Shown in pieces: positions 1-5,540 of a DNA stretch of 6,063 nucleotides; position 1 is the stretch's first letter; each line of letters begins with the position of its first letter. A model generated the notes under the pieces. That model searched no databases. It saw only the letters and a program-made list of their open reading frames with translations, and was not told where the DNA came from. The stretch comes from Candidatus Thiodictyon intracellulare. Its GTDB lineage: Bacteria > Pseudomonadota > Gammaproteobacteria > Chromatiales > Chromatiaceae. The stretch lies in contig JADNEJ010000578.1 in NCBI GenBank assembly GCA_016292295.1, positions 1 to 6,063 of the forward strand. Direction: 5' to 3'. The position numbers and the translations under genes are program-made.

Positions 1-93
1 GTGCTGGCTCCCCAGGAGCTGTCGGTAGTGCTTGCCGGTGGGGATTGGCGCGCGGGGGCGCCGGTGTGGCGGGCGCTGACGTCGGGACCGTGA
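1..93 (+). pseudogene. tnpB: IS66-family TnpB, C-terminal remnant
   Basis: Frame 1 is open from the window edge to TGA at 91-93 and gives 30 residues beginning VLAPQELSVVLAGGDWRAG. This resembles the conserved tail of IS66 accessory protein TnpB, in which a 'LTP-x-QLS-x-LL-x-G-x-DWR' stretch is followed by '-x-TWRP' (family pattern from memory). Here the DWR is kept, the following WR is present (APVWRAL), and the usual final proline is lost. The stop overlaps a GTG at 90 that opens a 33-codon frame to 189-191. That is the position where tnpC would begin in IS66, but I do not recognise the peptide. The stretch is much more GC-rich than the genes that follow, consistent with a foreign or older layer. 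Only the 3' end is in the window, so whether the rest is intact is unknown. Confidence 0.5.
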
Positions 94-221
94 GCGAGTT
101 GTTCGGTGGAGAGGGTCTAGTCGAGCATAGGGACAATAGTATATCGACATCGGCCGGTTACGCTAGGCTCCTACGCGAAAATATCAGATGAGATGTGTAT
201 ACTAGGGCAAGCCGCTGGTGG

Positions 222-345
222 GGCCTTGATCACAAATCCGCTCAAGGCCGGCCGGCCCATGTGGGTTTGCGGGCGCAAAACCATGTTCTGCAAGAAAGCG
301 GCGACGCCGGGACTGAACAAGGTGAGCGGAATTATGATCAAGTGC
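222..345 (+). mobile_element. MITE-like element, copy 1 (124 bp)
   Basis: First of three related copies (others at 2268-2396, inverted, and 3066-3189). The left end reads GGCCTTGATCACAAATCCGC. The right end is its imperfect inverse, ending ...GCGGAATTATGATCAAG, with the last three bases degenerate. The flanks 213-221 (CGCTGGTGG) and 346-354 (CGCTGGCAG) match at 7 of 9 positions, both differences being transitions. This fits an aged 9-bp target duplication and gives the same 124-bp length as copy 3. The interior is GC-rich with a GGCCGGCCGGCC block. It has no coding capacity of its own. The ends and 9-bp duplication would fit mobilisation in trans by an IS with that target size (for example IS5/IS903-like), which is inference. 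Confidence 0.8.
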
Positions 346-358
346 CGCTGGCAGCATA

Positions 359-401
359 GCAGGAAGTGGTCTGAGTGATTCCATCACGAGGTACTAGTTA
401 G
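359..401 (+). repeat. 43-bp imperfect inverted repeat, left copy
   Basis: This stretch, starting GCAGGAAGTGGTCTGAGTGA, matches the reverse complement of 5937-5979 over 43 positions with about nine differences, mostly transitions, and no gaps. It lies 13 bp beyond the end of MITE copy 1 and about 100 bp beyond the 3' end of hisS. I do not recognise the sequence. It could be a shared remnant of an IS or other repeat family, or the ends of a once larger unit enclosing hisS, the hisG-like gene and tRNA-His. Confidence 0.65.
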
Positions 402-503
402 CTGAAAAGCTGGCGGTGATGACGCTGCGGAGAAAATTGCTGTTCTCTAGCGCTTCTCATGTGAACGGGCGGAAGCGCCAGCAAGGCATCGAGAGCGCTT
501 GTG

Positions 504-1907
504 TTACCACGCATTCCAGGAAAGGCTTAATTCCCGGAGTTTTTCAGTCACCCGCGATGCAATTTCCTGCAGAGGGATTTCCTCTATATCTTTTTGCGCA
601 AAGTCCTCTGTTAGATATTTGAGTTGGACCTTCCCTTCCGATAACTCCTGATCTCCCGCAATAATCACCAATGGAATTCCCTTCCGAACTGCATATTTTA
701 ACTGTTTTCCAAGTCTTGCCTTTTCCGTGAAGACTTCCGTCGAGATGTTCGCACTACGCAACACTTTCGCAATATTCAAATATTCCGGCAAGTGCTTTTT
801 ATCAAGGCTAGTGACAAGCACTTTCGCCGGAGTAGACGCTCGTGGTTTAACAATGTTCTTATCAAGCAACTGTGCCATAAGGCGCGTCAAACCGATTGAA
901 ATTCCAACGCCAGGCAATTTTTCATCGATAAAGAAACTGGCGAGATCATCATATCGACCACCGGAGCAAATACTCCCAATAGACTCATACCCAATAAGCA
1001 ACGTCTCAAAAACCGTTCCCGTATAGTAATCGAGGCCTCTCGCTAAACGCAGGTCTATCGTAAAATGGGTCTCAGGAACACCCAGCTCACCGACCGCTTT
1101 AACAACGGCCCCCAGCTCTTCTACGCCCAAAGCGAAATCTCCATCTGCCTTAGCTTCATGGGCACTTAACCACTGAAGGGTCTCTGCTGTGGAGCAGTCA
1201 GCACTAAAAAAAAATTCCGTAAGATGCTCCACTACTTCCGGGGAGAGCGTAGTTTGTGCAATAAGCACATCTTTCCAATCTGATTGCTGATGACGATCAA
1301 GCTTATCGATAACACGCACGCTTGCGGCACTCGTATCCCCGTCTACTCCATAATGTCTCAATAAGCCTCGCAAAATTTTCCGGTTGCTAATACGAATTAT
1401 AAAATCACCTATAGTAAGGGAGCGAAAAACGTCATATATGACGGCAGGCATTTCGGCGTCTGCGAGAAGACTGAGTTGCTCACGCCCAATGATATCAATA
1501 TCGCACTGGTAGAATTCGCGGAACCGCCCAGCCTGGGCGCGTTCTCCTCTCCAGACCTTCTGAATCTGATACCGTCGAAAAGGGAACGAAAGTTGTGAAG
1601 CATAGGAAGCAACATACCTCGCCAATGGCACGGTGAGATCAAAATGTAGAGCAAGATTAGCATCGGTGACATCTGCACCGTCCTGCTGTCCAAGCAAACG
1701 CGAAATCGCGTAAATCTCCCGTTCCGCCGACTCACCACCTTTGGATGTCAGAACATCGACTCGCTCTACAGCGGGAGTCTCGATCGGAGAAAATCCGTGC
1801 AGTTCGTACGCTTCGCGAATACGGCAGATAAATTCCTGAAGAACCAACTGCTGTTCCGGAAGAAATTCAATAAAGCCACTGATCGTGGATTTGGCTGATT
1901 TCGCCAC
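504..1907 (-). CDS. hisS: Histidyl-tRNA synthetase (eukaryote/archaea-like type)
   Basis: Cytosolic class II enzyme that charges tRNA-His with histidine using ATP; 467 aa from the proposed start. Visible order: motif 1 region ~36-48 (GFSPIETPAVE), FDLTVPLARYVA 89-100, motif 2 ~111-137 (RRYQIQKVWRGER, then GRFREFYQCDIDIIG), HisA motif RGLDYYT 290-296, HisB motif SGGRYD 315-320, motif 3 GISIGLTRL 335-343 with its arginine, and an anticodon-binding domain ~361-460. All catalytic signatures remain, so this is a synthetase and not the HisZ regulatory paralogue. The 'FDLTVP' and 'FREFYQCD' wording is that of eukaryotic/archaeal-like HisRS rather than the E. coli type (LRPEGT). I chose GTG at 1907 because the protein family begins there and GAGAGG lies 10 nt upstream. 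An in-frame GTG at 1979 would add 24 arginine-rich residues unlike the family. The frame is intact although its surroundings are decayed. Transcription is probably independent; IS630 copy A ends about 145 bp upstream. Confidence 0.95.
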   Translation of the reverse strand: MAKSAKSTISGFIEFLPEQQLVLQEFICRIREAYELHGFSPIETPAVERVDVLTSKGGESAEREIYAISRLLGQQDGADVTDANLALHFDLTVPLARYVASYASQLSFPFRRYQIQKVWRGERAQAGRFREFYQCDIDIIGREQLSLLADAEMPAVIYDVFRSLTIGDFIIRISNRKILRGLLRHYGVDGDTSAASVRVIDKLDRHQQSDWKDVLIAQTTLSPEVVEHLTEFFFSADCSTAETLQWLSAHEAKADGDFALGVEELGAVVKAVGELGVPETHFTIDLRLARGLDYYTGTVFETLLIGYESIGSICSGGRYDDLASFFIDEKLPGVGISIGLTRLMAQLLDKNIVKPRASTPAKVLVTSLDKKHLPEYLNIAKVLRSANISTEVFTEKARLGKQLKYAVRKGIPLVIIAGDQELSEGKVQLKYLTEDFAQKDIEEIPLQEIASRVTEKLRELSLSWNAW

Positions 1908-2040
1908 TGTGTCAGAACCTCTCAAGTAATCTGGTGAGATATGAAAACATCGTCTGCAGCGACGCTTCCCTGGTGGCACATTTCCTGGAGATCGCTATTC
2001 TTCAGTAAGCGGATAGCGAGTAAGAAAAGATCAAGCGCCG

Positions 2041-2069
2041 TTTATAATTTGTAAGTACATAAACGGAAA
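2041..2069 (-). promoter_or_regulatory. Candidate IS-edge hybrid promoter toward hisS
   Basis: On the minus strand, TTTCCG (2069-2064) is followed after 17 nt by TATAAA (2046-2041). The -10-like box is good and the -35-like box is weak (3 of 6). The -35 lies inside the terminal part of IS630 copy A and the -10 lies just outside its TA boundary, so the insertion may have supplied half of a promoter reading into hisS about 134 nt away. This is a pattern match only. Confidence 0.2.
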
Positions 2070-2097
2070 TATTTGTGGAGCGCCATGCCGTAAAAAT

Positions 2098-2267
2098 CTA
2101 ATTCGCAAATTTTATTCTAAACTCAGATTCGAACGAATCTATTATTCGATGAATTTCGCAAGCTAATGCAGCCATACTCACGTAAGCCAGAGTATGGAAT
2201 TTATTCGTATTTCATTTTACGCCAAAGGATTTCAATCAGATTCAATTCTGGTGAGTATCGCGGAAGA
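2098..2267 (-). pseudogene. IS630 transposase C-terminal fragment (copy A)
   Basis: Read on the minus strand from the MITE edge, this encodes the DDE-domain end: SPELNLIEILWRK, then a broken KYEWI region (TGA within it), then YVSMAALACEIHRIIDSF and EFRIKFAN before TAG at 2098-2100. It parallels the 3' end of copy B (3190-3358) at roughly 80% nucleotide identity by eye. It adds information because the last ~25 residues are in frame here and frameshifted in B, so the two together recover the ancestral C-terminus. The catalytic Glu region (NLIE) is kept. The fragment cannot make a protein. Confidence 0.75.
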
Positions 2268-2396
2268 GGCCTTGATCATAATTCCGCCCACCTTGTTCAG
2301 TCCCGGCGTCGCCGCTTCCTTGTAGAACATGGTCTTGGTCTTGCGCGCGCAAATCCATATGGGCCGGCCAGCTTTGGGCGGATTTGTGATTAAGCC
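2268..2396 (-). mobile_element. MITE-like element, copy 2 (inverted, in IS630 copy A)
   Basis: On the plus strand it runs from GGCCTTGATCATAATTCCGC to ...GGCGGATTTGTGATTAAGCC, the reverse complement of copy 3. It is 129 bp because of a 6-bp tandem duplication (GGTCTT twice, 2331-2342) and a 1-bp loss near the right tip. It sits at the same transposase codon as copy 3, beside TCTTCCGC, so copies 2 and 3 descend from one insertion that was copied along with the IS. The other tip is not followed by the second target copy but by IS630 copy B interior sequence (from 2397), which marks a deletion junction. Confidence 0.85.
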
Positions 2397-3358
2397 CGTC
2401 GAAGCGATCAACGGGGTCTATCGGGGTCTATGATTTGGACGGCCAAGGCGTCAAGCCGATATTTACCGAAGCTGACGAGAAAATAATCCTAGAGTACTTG
2501 GAAATTGACACGAATTCGCTGAGGAAATTCGACGCAATGGTAATGAAGCGGACTGAGAAGACAGCGAGTCTAGCAACATATTGCGTCGAATTATAAATAA
2601 GAATGGTAAGTCATCGAAAAGGAAACGAAAAACCCCTAAAGGCAGCCAAACTGAAGACGAACATAAGCGAGGCGTAAGTGATCTTGCAGAACTCAATAGT
2701 CTTGCTCAAAACGATGAATTTGATTTCGTCTATTTCGATGCGTCAGGATTCAGTTTGAAGCTGTATATCCCTTATGCCTGGCAGGAACTCTCCCCATTCC
2801 TGCTTCGCATTCCATACGGATTAATGTTCTCGCCTTTCTCGCCTTCTCGCCTTCTCGAATCCGAAGGCACAAACGGTAGACGTTTATGAACCAATCGGTC
2901 CGACGACCAATTTGATGCTTATTGATATTATGGATGATTTTTTTAATTTACTCACTGAGCCAGTAGTTGTGGTGCTGGATAACGCGCCGATTCATGTGAG
3001 CAAGGCAGTTAAGGAACGCAGGGAATTTTGGGAAAAACGCGGGTTGACACCGTACTTTCTTCCGCGGCCTTGGTCACAAATCCGCCCAAGGCCGGCCGGC
3101 CCATGTGGGCTTGCGCGCGCAAGACCATGTTCTACAAGGAAGCAGCGATGTCATGACTGAACAAGGTGGGCGGAATTATGATCAAGGCCTTCTTCCACGA
3201 TATTCGCCAGAATTGAATCTGATTGAAATCCTGTGGCGTAAAATGAGATACGAATGGATTCAATCTCTGGTTTACGTGAGTATAACTTCATTAGCTTGGG
3301 CAATCCATCGATTAATAGTTCGTTCGGATCTGAGTTTAGAATTAAATTTGCAAATTAG
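2397..3358 (+). pseudogene. IS630-family DDE transposase, decayed (copy B)
   Basis: Broken transposase reading through three frames. Order: AVEAING-VY, a 10-bp duplication (2412-2431), then DLDGQGVKPIFTEADEK; a frameshift near 2575; RRIINKNGKSSKRKRK to YFDASGFSLKLYIPYAWQE with the first catalytic Asp at 2737-2739; a small loss near 2810 and an 8-bp repeat expansion (2829-2857); then VYEPIGPTTNLMLIDIMDDF and VVVLDNAPIHVSK with the second Asp at 2978-2980. YFLP is then split by MITE copy 3 and continues as RYSPELNLIEILWRKM with the catalytic Glu at 3225-3227. A final 1-bp loss near 3319 shifts the last residues; the ancestral stop is TAG 3356-3358. Deleting the MITE and one target copy restores YFLPRYSPELNLIE exactly. 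All three DDE residues survive but no functional protein is possible. Confidence 0.92.
3066..3189 (+). mobile_element. MITE-like element, copy 3, inserted in IS630 transposase
   Basis: Cleanest of the three copies: 124 bp, starting GGCCTTGGTCACAAATCCGC and ending with the inverse GCGGAATTATGATCAAGGCC, giving ~22-bp terminal inverted repeats with about three mismatches. It is flanked by TTCTTCCGC (3057-3065) and TTCTTCCAC (3190-3198), a 9-bp target duplication with one transition. It interrupts the transposase between the codons for Pro and Tyr of FLPRYSPE. The interior has a GGCCGGCCGGCC block and the perfect 14-bp palindrome CTTGCGCGCGCAAG. No coding sequence of its own is evident. Confidence 0.92.
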
Positions 3359-3403
3359 ATTTTTACAGCATAGCGCTCCACAAATATTTCAGTTAAGGTA
3401 CTT

Positions 3404-3681
3404 ATTTTCATGTCGGCTTCGGTAAATATCGGCTTGACGCCTCGGCCGTCCAAGCCATAGATTCTGTTGATCTCCTCGACAGCCCGCCGACCTGCCCAGT
3501 TATTTATCGTATTAATATGAACATTAAAAACTTGCGATATCTTCAAATGACCGGTGATTTTGAAAAAGAAGAAGAAGAATGATTGCATACCCCCTACGAC
3601 CCTTCTTCTTTAAATAATTCGCCTTAATTGAACTATATCAATAGCGCGCAGCAGGCGATCGAAGATATCTTTGAATTTCAT
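3404..3681 (-). pseudogene. IS630 transposase N-terminal fragment (copy A)
   Basis: From ATG at 3681 the minus strand reads MKFKDIFDRLLRAIDIVQLR, then (after a frameshift near 3608) KKKGRRGYAIILLLLFQNHR and SFEDIASF, then (after a second one near 3535) NVHINTINNWAGRRAVEEIN and RIYGLDGRGVKPIFTEAD. This is the N-terminal helix-turn-helix region typical of IS630 transposases, in which 'SFEDIA..NVHINTINNW' forms the DNA-binding helices. It stops at the TA where copy B is inserted. The overlap with copy B (AVEEIN...FTEAD against AVEAIN...FTEAD) shows both belong to the same IS. GAAGAAGAAGAA-type runs near 3570-3610 coincide with the first frameshift. Confidence 0.8.
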
Positions 3682-3718
3682 ATGATCTAACTCATTTTGC
3701 TATTATATATAATTATAT

Positions 3719-3751
3719 CGCACTTTTATCGCACTTTTATCGCACTTTTAT
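3719..3751. repeat. 11-bp direct repeat, three perfect tandem units
   Basis: CGCACTTTTAT occurs three times without interruption and begins a fourth time (CAC). It lies just beyond the 5' end of the IS630 copy A transposase gene, so it may be an expansion at the IS terminus. The 11-bp period is close to one DNA helical turn, as in iterons or phased operator sites. Neither reading is decided by the sequence. Confidence 0.9.
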
Positions 3752-3778
3752 CACCTTCCTGAAATCCCATTGTGAAAA

Positions 3779-3810
3779 GCAATATTCCAAATTAGGTAAC
3801 AGAATATTGC
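3779..3810. repeat. Perfect 9-bp inverted repeat, operator-like
   Basis: GCAATATTC and GAATATTGC are separated by 14 bp, so the centres of the arms lie 23 bp apart (about two helical turns). There is no T-run after the second arm, so it does not look like an intrinsic terminator. A dimeric regulator site is possible; no regulator gene is in the window. Confidence 0.45.
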
Positions 3811-4016
3811 CATCATACAGGAATCAAATTAATATTCAACCACATGATTTACTAATTTAAAGAAGCGCGAAGCTGATAGAGCTGATAGGAAAATCAACTT
3901 ATTATTTGCAATCTATCCGACTTGTGTCAATACTACAAACGTTTTTGTTGAGGCACTTAATTTATGGGCTTAGTTTATTAAGAATCTTTCGGCGCTTACT
4001 ACCACCATCTGTATGA

Positions 4017-4045
4017 TTGAAATTCCAGAAATTATATGAAATAAT
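4017..4045 (+). promoter_or_regulatory. Candidate sigma-70 promoter for the hisG-like gene
   Basis: TTGAAA (4017-4022), a 17-nt spacer and AATAAT (4040-4045) form a plausible -35/-10 pair, implying an untranslated leader of about 90 nt before the GTG at 4144. The background is AT-rich, so chance matches are likely. Confidence 0.35.
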
Positions 4046-4143
4046 TTTTAATTATACGTTAGCAATAGGTTGCGTACGTGCGATACGACTCAAGTTTACA
4101 TCATCCCTAGGTGTGCGTACAGTTGTTAGCAGCCGGAGCAGTC

Positions 4144-5349
4144 GTGAATAAAAAGCCAGATGTTACTATAGCCGTCCCACGCTCGGGACGAACCCTTGAG
4201 AATTTCTTGTGCCGCCTACGGGAACTAAACGCTATCGACGGCGAACGTGTAGAACGGATCATTAACGTCTCTCATCAAACGAAAGCGCGATCCACCTTAG
4301 ACCATGCACAAGCGATGTCATTTCTTAATGATATACAAGCGGAGGGCCTGCCGTATTTTGGTGTTTTTATAGACCGCAAGCGCTCCAATAGGCCGTATCG
4401 GGTAGGTTTTCTAGCAATGGATCTGGAGATTGCAGGCATTAAAGTGAGAATAGAAGGAGATGAGCCGCACAATTCATCGTCATTAATTCGCCTTGAAGAA
4501 ATAGATCTTACTGTTACTGGGCTAGATGAGTTACTTACGGTCAGCCAGCCACTACTTAGCGAACCAACAAAAGTGACAAAGTGGGGTATGTATAACTACA
4601 AATTGCCGCAATGGGCCAAGATGCGTATCGCTGGATCATGTATGCTTACTCGCCATAATTCGTTTCTCGCTCGCGATATTTTAGATATCGTAGGTTTTTT
4701 TCTGATAAAACGACCTACGAAAGTCCCGTCGGCTGCATTAGGAACAGATCTAAAAGAATTAGAATTGACAAAGAATCCATGGCATAGACTGTCTCTGTTA
4801 TCCAACACAAAGACGAGGGTATTCGTCAAGGGCCGCTACGCCGATGTAGTAAGCGGCGCATATGCATTAAATGTCGTACCCGTAGAGGATGTAGAAGACG
4901 CCGTAGTCAATAGTGCAGTCGGTGACGTAGGGCTGGAAATTGTGCAAAGCGGTAGCACTATAGTTAGAAAAAATCTAGAGATCCACGGTGCTCCGCTTTT
5001 TGTTTCGGAAAGCGTATATGTAGTGAACTATAAGCGTTACCTAGAGTCCACTGAACTACGTTCAGTATTACACAATCTGAACCCGGTCGGATATTTCGCC
5101 TTTGACCGACTCGAACAAATCGCGCTGTGGTATCACTCTCTTACGTCGGCAATTGGGAAGGCTTGGGTGGCACGCCCGAGCCTGCAAGAGTTATTCGCAA
5201 CGCCTGACGATGTATTTCATGGACTACGACCATATAGGCTAAGCACTCGTTATTGGGCGCCGGATGACTCGCATAAGAAAGAAGAAGCGGTGCGCGCCGT
5301 ATGGGCGGCTATCGCTCAGGCTAATAAATTCTATGGGGAATTAAAATGA
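4144..5349 (+). CDS. Divergent HisG-family (ATP phosphoribosyltransferase-like) protein
   Basis: 401 aa from GTG 4144, chosen because GGAG (4135-4138) lies 5 nt upstream and the HisG-like core starts at once; GTG at 4111 would add 11 residues. Resemblance to HisG, seen by eye: VTIAVPRSGRTLEN (7-20) against E. coli LRIAMQKSGRLSDD; IDLTVTGLDELL (120-131) against VDLGIIGENVL; HRLSLLSN (214-221) against CRLSLATP; RVFVKGRYADVV (225-236) against the RIATSYP strand; and GLEIVQSGSTIVRKNL (263-278) against the PRPP loop DLVSTGATLEANGL. HisG joins ATP to PRPP as the first step of histidine synthesis. Unlike standard HisG (about 210-300 aa) it has ~80 extra residues at ~135-212 and a C-terminal extension 302-401 (YHSLTSAIGKAWVARPSLQE, then TPDDVFHGLRPYRLSTRYWA) that I do not recognise. 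No signal peptide or membrane segment. The frame is intact amid decayed DNA. Catalysis is not shown; it may act on another substrate. Confidence is high that it is a gene, moderate for the family. Confidence 0.65.
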   Translation: MNKKPDVTIAVPRSGRTLENFLCRLRELNAIDGERVERIINVSHQTKARSTLDHAQAMSFLNDIQAEGLPYFGVFIDRKRSNRPYRVGFLAMDLEIAGIKVRIEGDEPHNSSSLIRLEEIDLTVTGLDELLTVSQPLLSEPTKVTKWGMYNYKLPQWAKMRIAGSCMLTRHNSFLARDILDIVGFFLIKRPTKVPSAALGTDLKELELTKNPWHRLSLLSNTKTRVFVKGRYADVVSGAYALNVVPVEDVEDAVVNSAVGDVGLEIVQSGSTIVRKNLEIHGAPLFVSESVYVVNYKRYLESTELRSVLHNLNPVGYFAFDRLEQIALWYHSLTSAIGKAWVARPSLQELFATPDDVFHGLRPYRLSTRYWAPDDSHKKEEAVRAVWAAIAQANKFYGELK

Positions 5350-5426
5350 TGGGGAGAGTAACGGGAATCGAACCCGCGACACCTGGAGCCACAATCCAGT
5401 GCTCTACCAACTGAGCTATACTCTCC
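5350..5426 (-). tRNA. tRNA-His (anticodon GTG)
   Basis: 77 nt on the minus strand, folding as a complete cloverleaf: G-1 paired with C73, acceptor GAGAGTA with TACTCTC, D arm GCTC-AGTTGGTA-GAGC, anticodon arm CTGGA-TTGTGGC-TCCAG with GTG at 5392-5390, T arm with TTCGAAT loop, and an encoded CCA (5352-5350). The body closely matches E. coli tRNA-His. The extra G-1 and C73 are the canonical bacterial HisRS identity elements; alpha-proteobacteria typically lack G-1, which argues against that class. The 3' A at 5350 directly follows the last base of the hisG-like stop codon (5349), with the two genes convergent. It may be the only tRNA-His of the genome or an extra copy; the window cannot tell. 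Confidence 0.97.
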
Positions 5427-5540
5427 ATAGGTATCATATCTTACATCAGTCCGTTAGGATGACACAAAGAAATTGATAGACTAGCTGTTCAAGTATAGAT
5501 TTGTCACTTTGTCACGTCACACTGGCCAGTTTCCAAAAAC

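Larger units (their letters stand above)
2397..3402 (+). mobile_element. IS630-family element copy B, 5'-truncated
   Basis: Plus-strand IS630 remnant lacking its 5' end and roughly the first 65 codons of its transposase. Its 3' terminus (...CAGTTAAGGTACT, ending 3402) is followed by TA at 3403-3404. Immediately beyond, copy A resumes in the opposite orientation at the matching point of its own transposase gene: the undisturbed sequence in B near 2480 reads GAGAAAATAATCC and copy A reads GAAAATA before the B end. Copy B therefore inserted into a TA inside copy A. MITE copy 3 is a later or earlier passenger within B. The element cannot move by itself. Confidence 0.8.
2052..3700 (-). mobile_element. 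IS630-family element copy A, interrupted and internally deleted
   Basis: Reconstructed from two minus-strand pieces. The 5' part (transposase N-terminus, 3404-3681) and the 3' part (MITE copy 2 plus transposase C-terminus, 2054-2396) lie on either side of the oppositely oriented copy B. The left edge is marked by a TA dinucleotide (2052-2053), the usual IS630 target, followed by AGTACATAAACGGAAATAT. The same terminal sequence in diverged form ends copy B at 3402, next to TA 3403-3404. The right limit near 3.7 kb is approximate: the transposase ATG is at 3681 and I could not see a clear partner for the left terminal sequence. The middle of the element is missing, apparently deleted together with the 5' end of copy B. 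Confidence 0.6.
3752..4110. other. AT-rich intergenic region upstream of the hisG-like gene
   Basis: No gene or recognisable RNA. It contains an inverted repeat (GCAATATTC at 3779-3787 and GAATATTGC at 3802-3810), a perfect 9-bp tandem duplication AGCTGATAG (3871-3888) and a candidate promoter at 4017-4045. It is probably the original regulatory region between the divergent hisS and hisG-like genes, now pushed apart by the IS630 nest. Confidence 0.6.

Noticed and set aside
202..387. Open frames of about 60 codons on both strands over MITE copy 1
   Set aside because: They arise from the GC-rich MITE sequence, overlap each other, match no known protein and are not preserved in the other copies.
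449..499. Possible hisS terminator hairpin (AGCGCTTCTC paired with GAGAGCGCT)
   Set aside because: The loop is long, the stem has a bulge, and the minus strand has no T-run directly after it.
727..1026. 99-codon plus-strand frame and other frames inside hisS
   Set aside because: They are antisense or out-of-frame shadows of the well-supported hisS gene.
504..1907. HisZ (non-catalytic HisRS paralogue partnering HisG)
   Set aside because: The anticodon-binding domain and the HisA, HisB and class II motif 2/3 residues are present, so it looks like an active synthetase.
3719..3751. CRISPR array
   Set aside because: The units are only 11 bp and directly adjacent, with no spacers and no cas genes.
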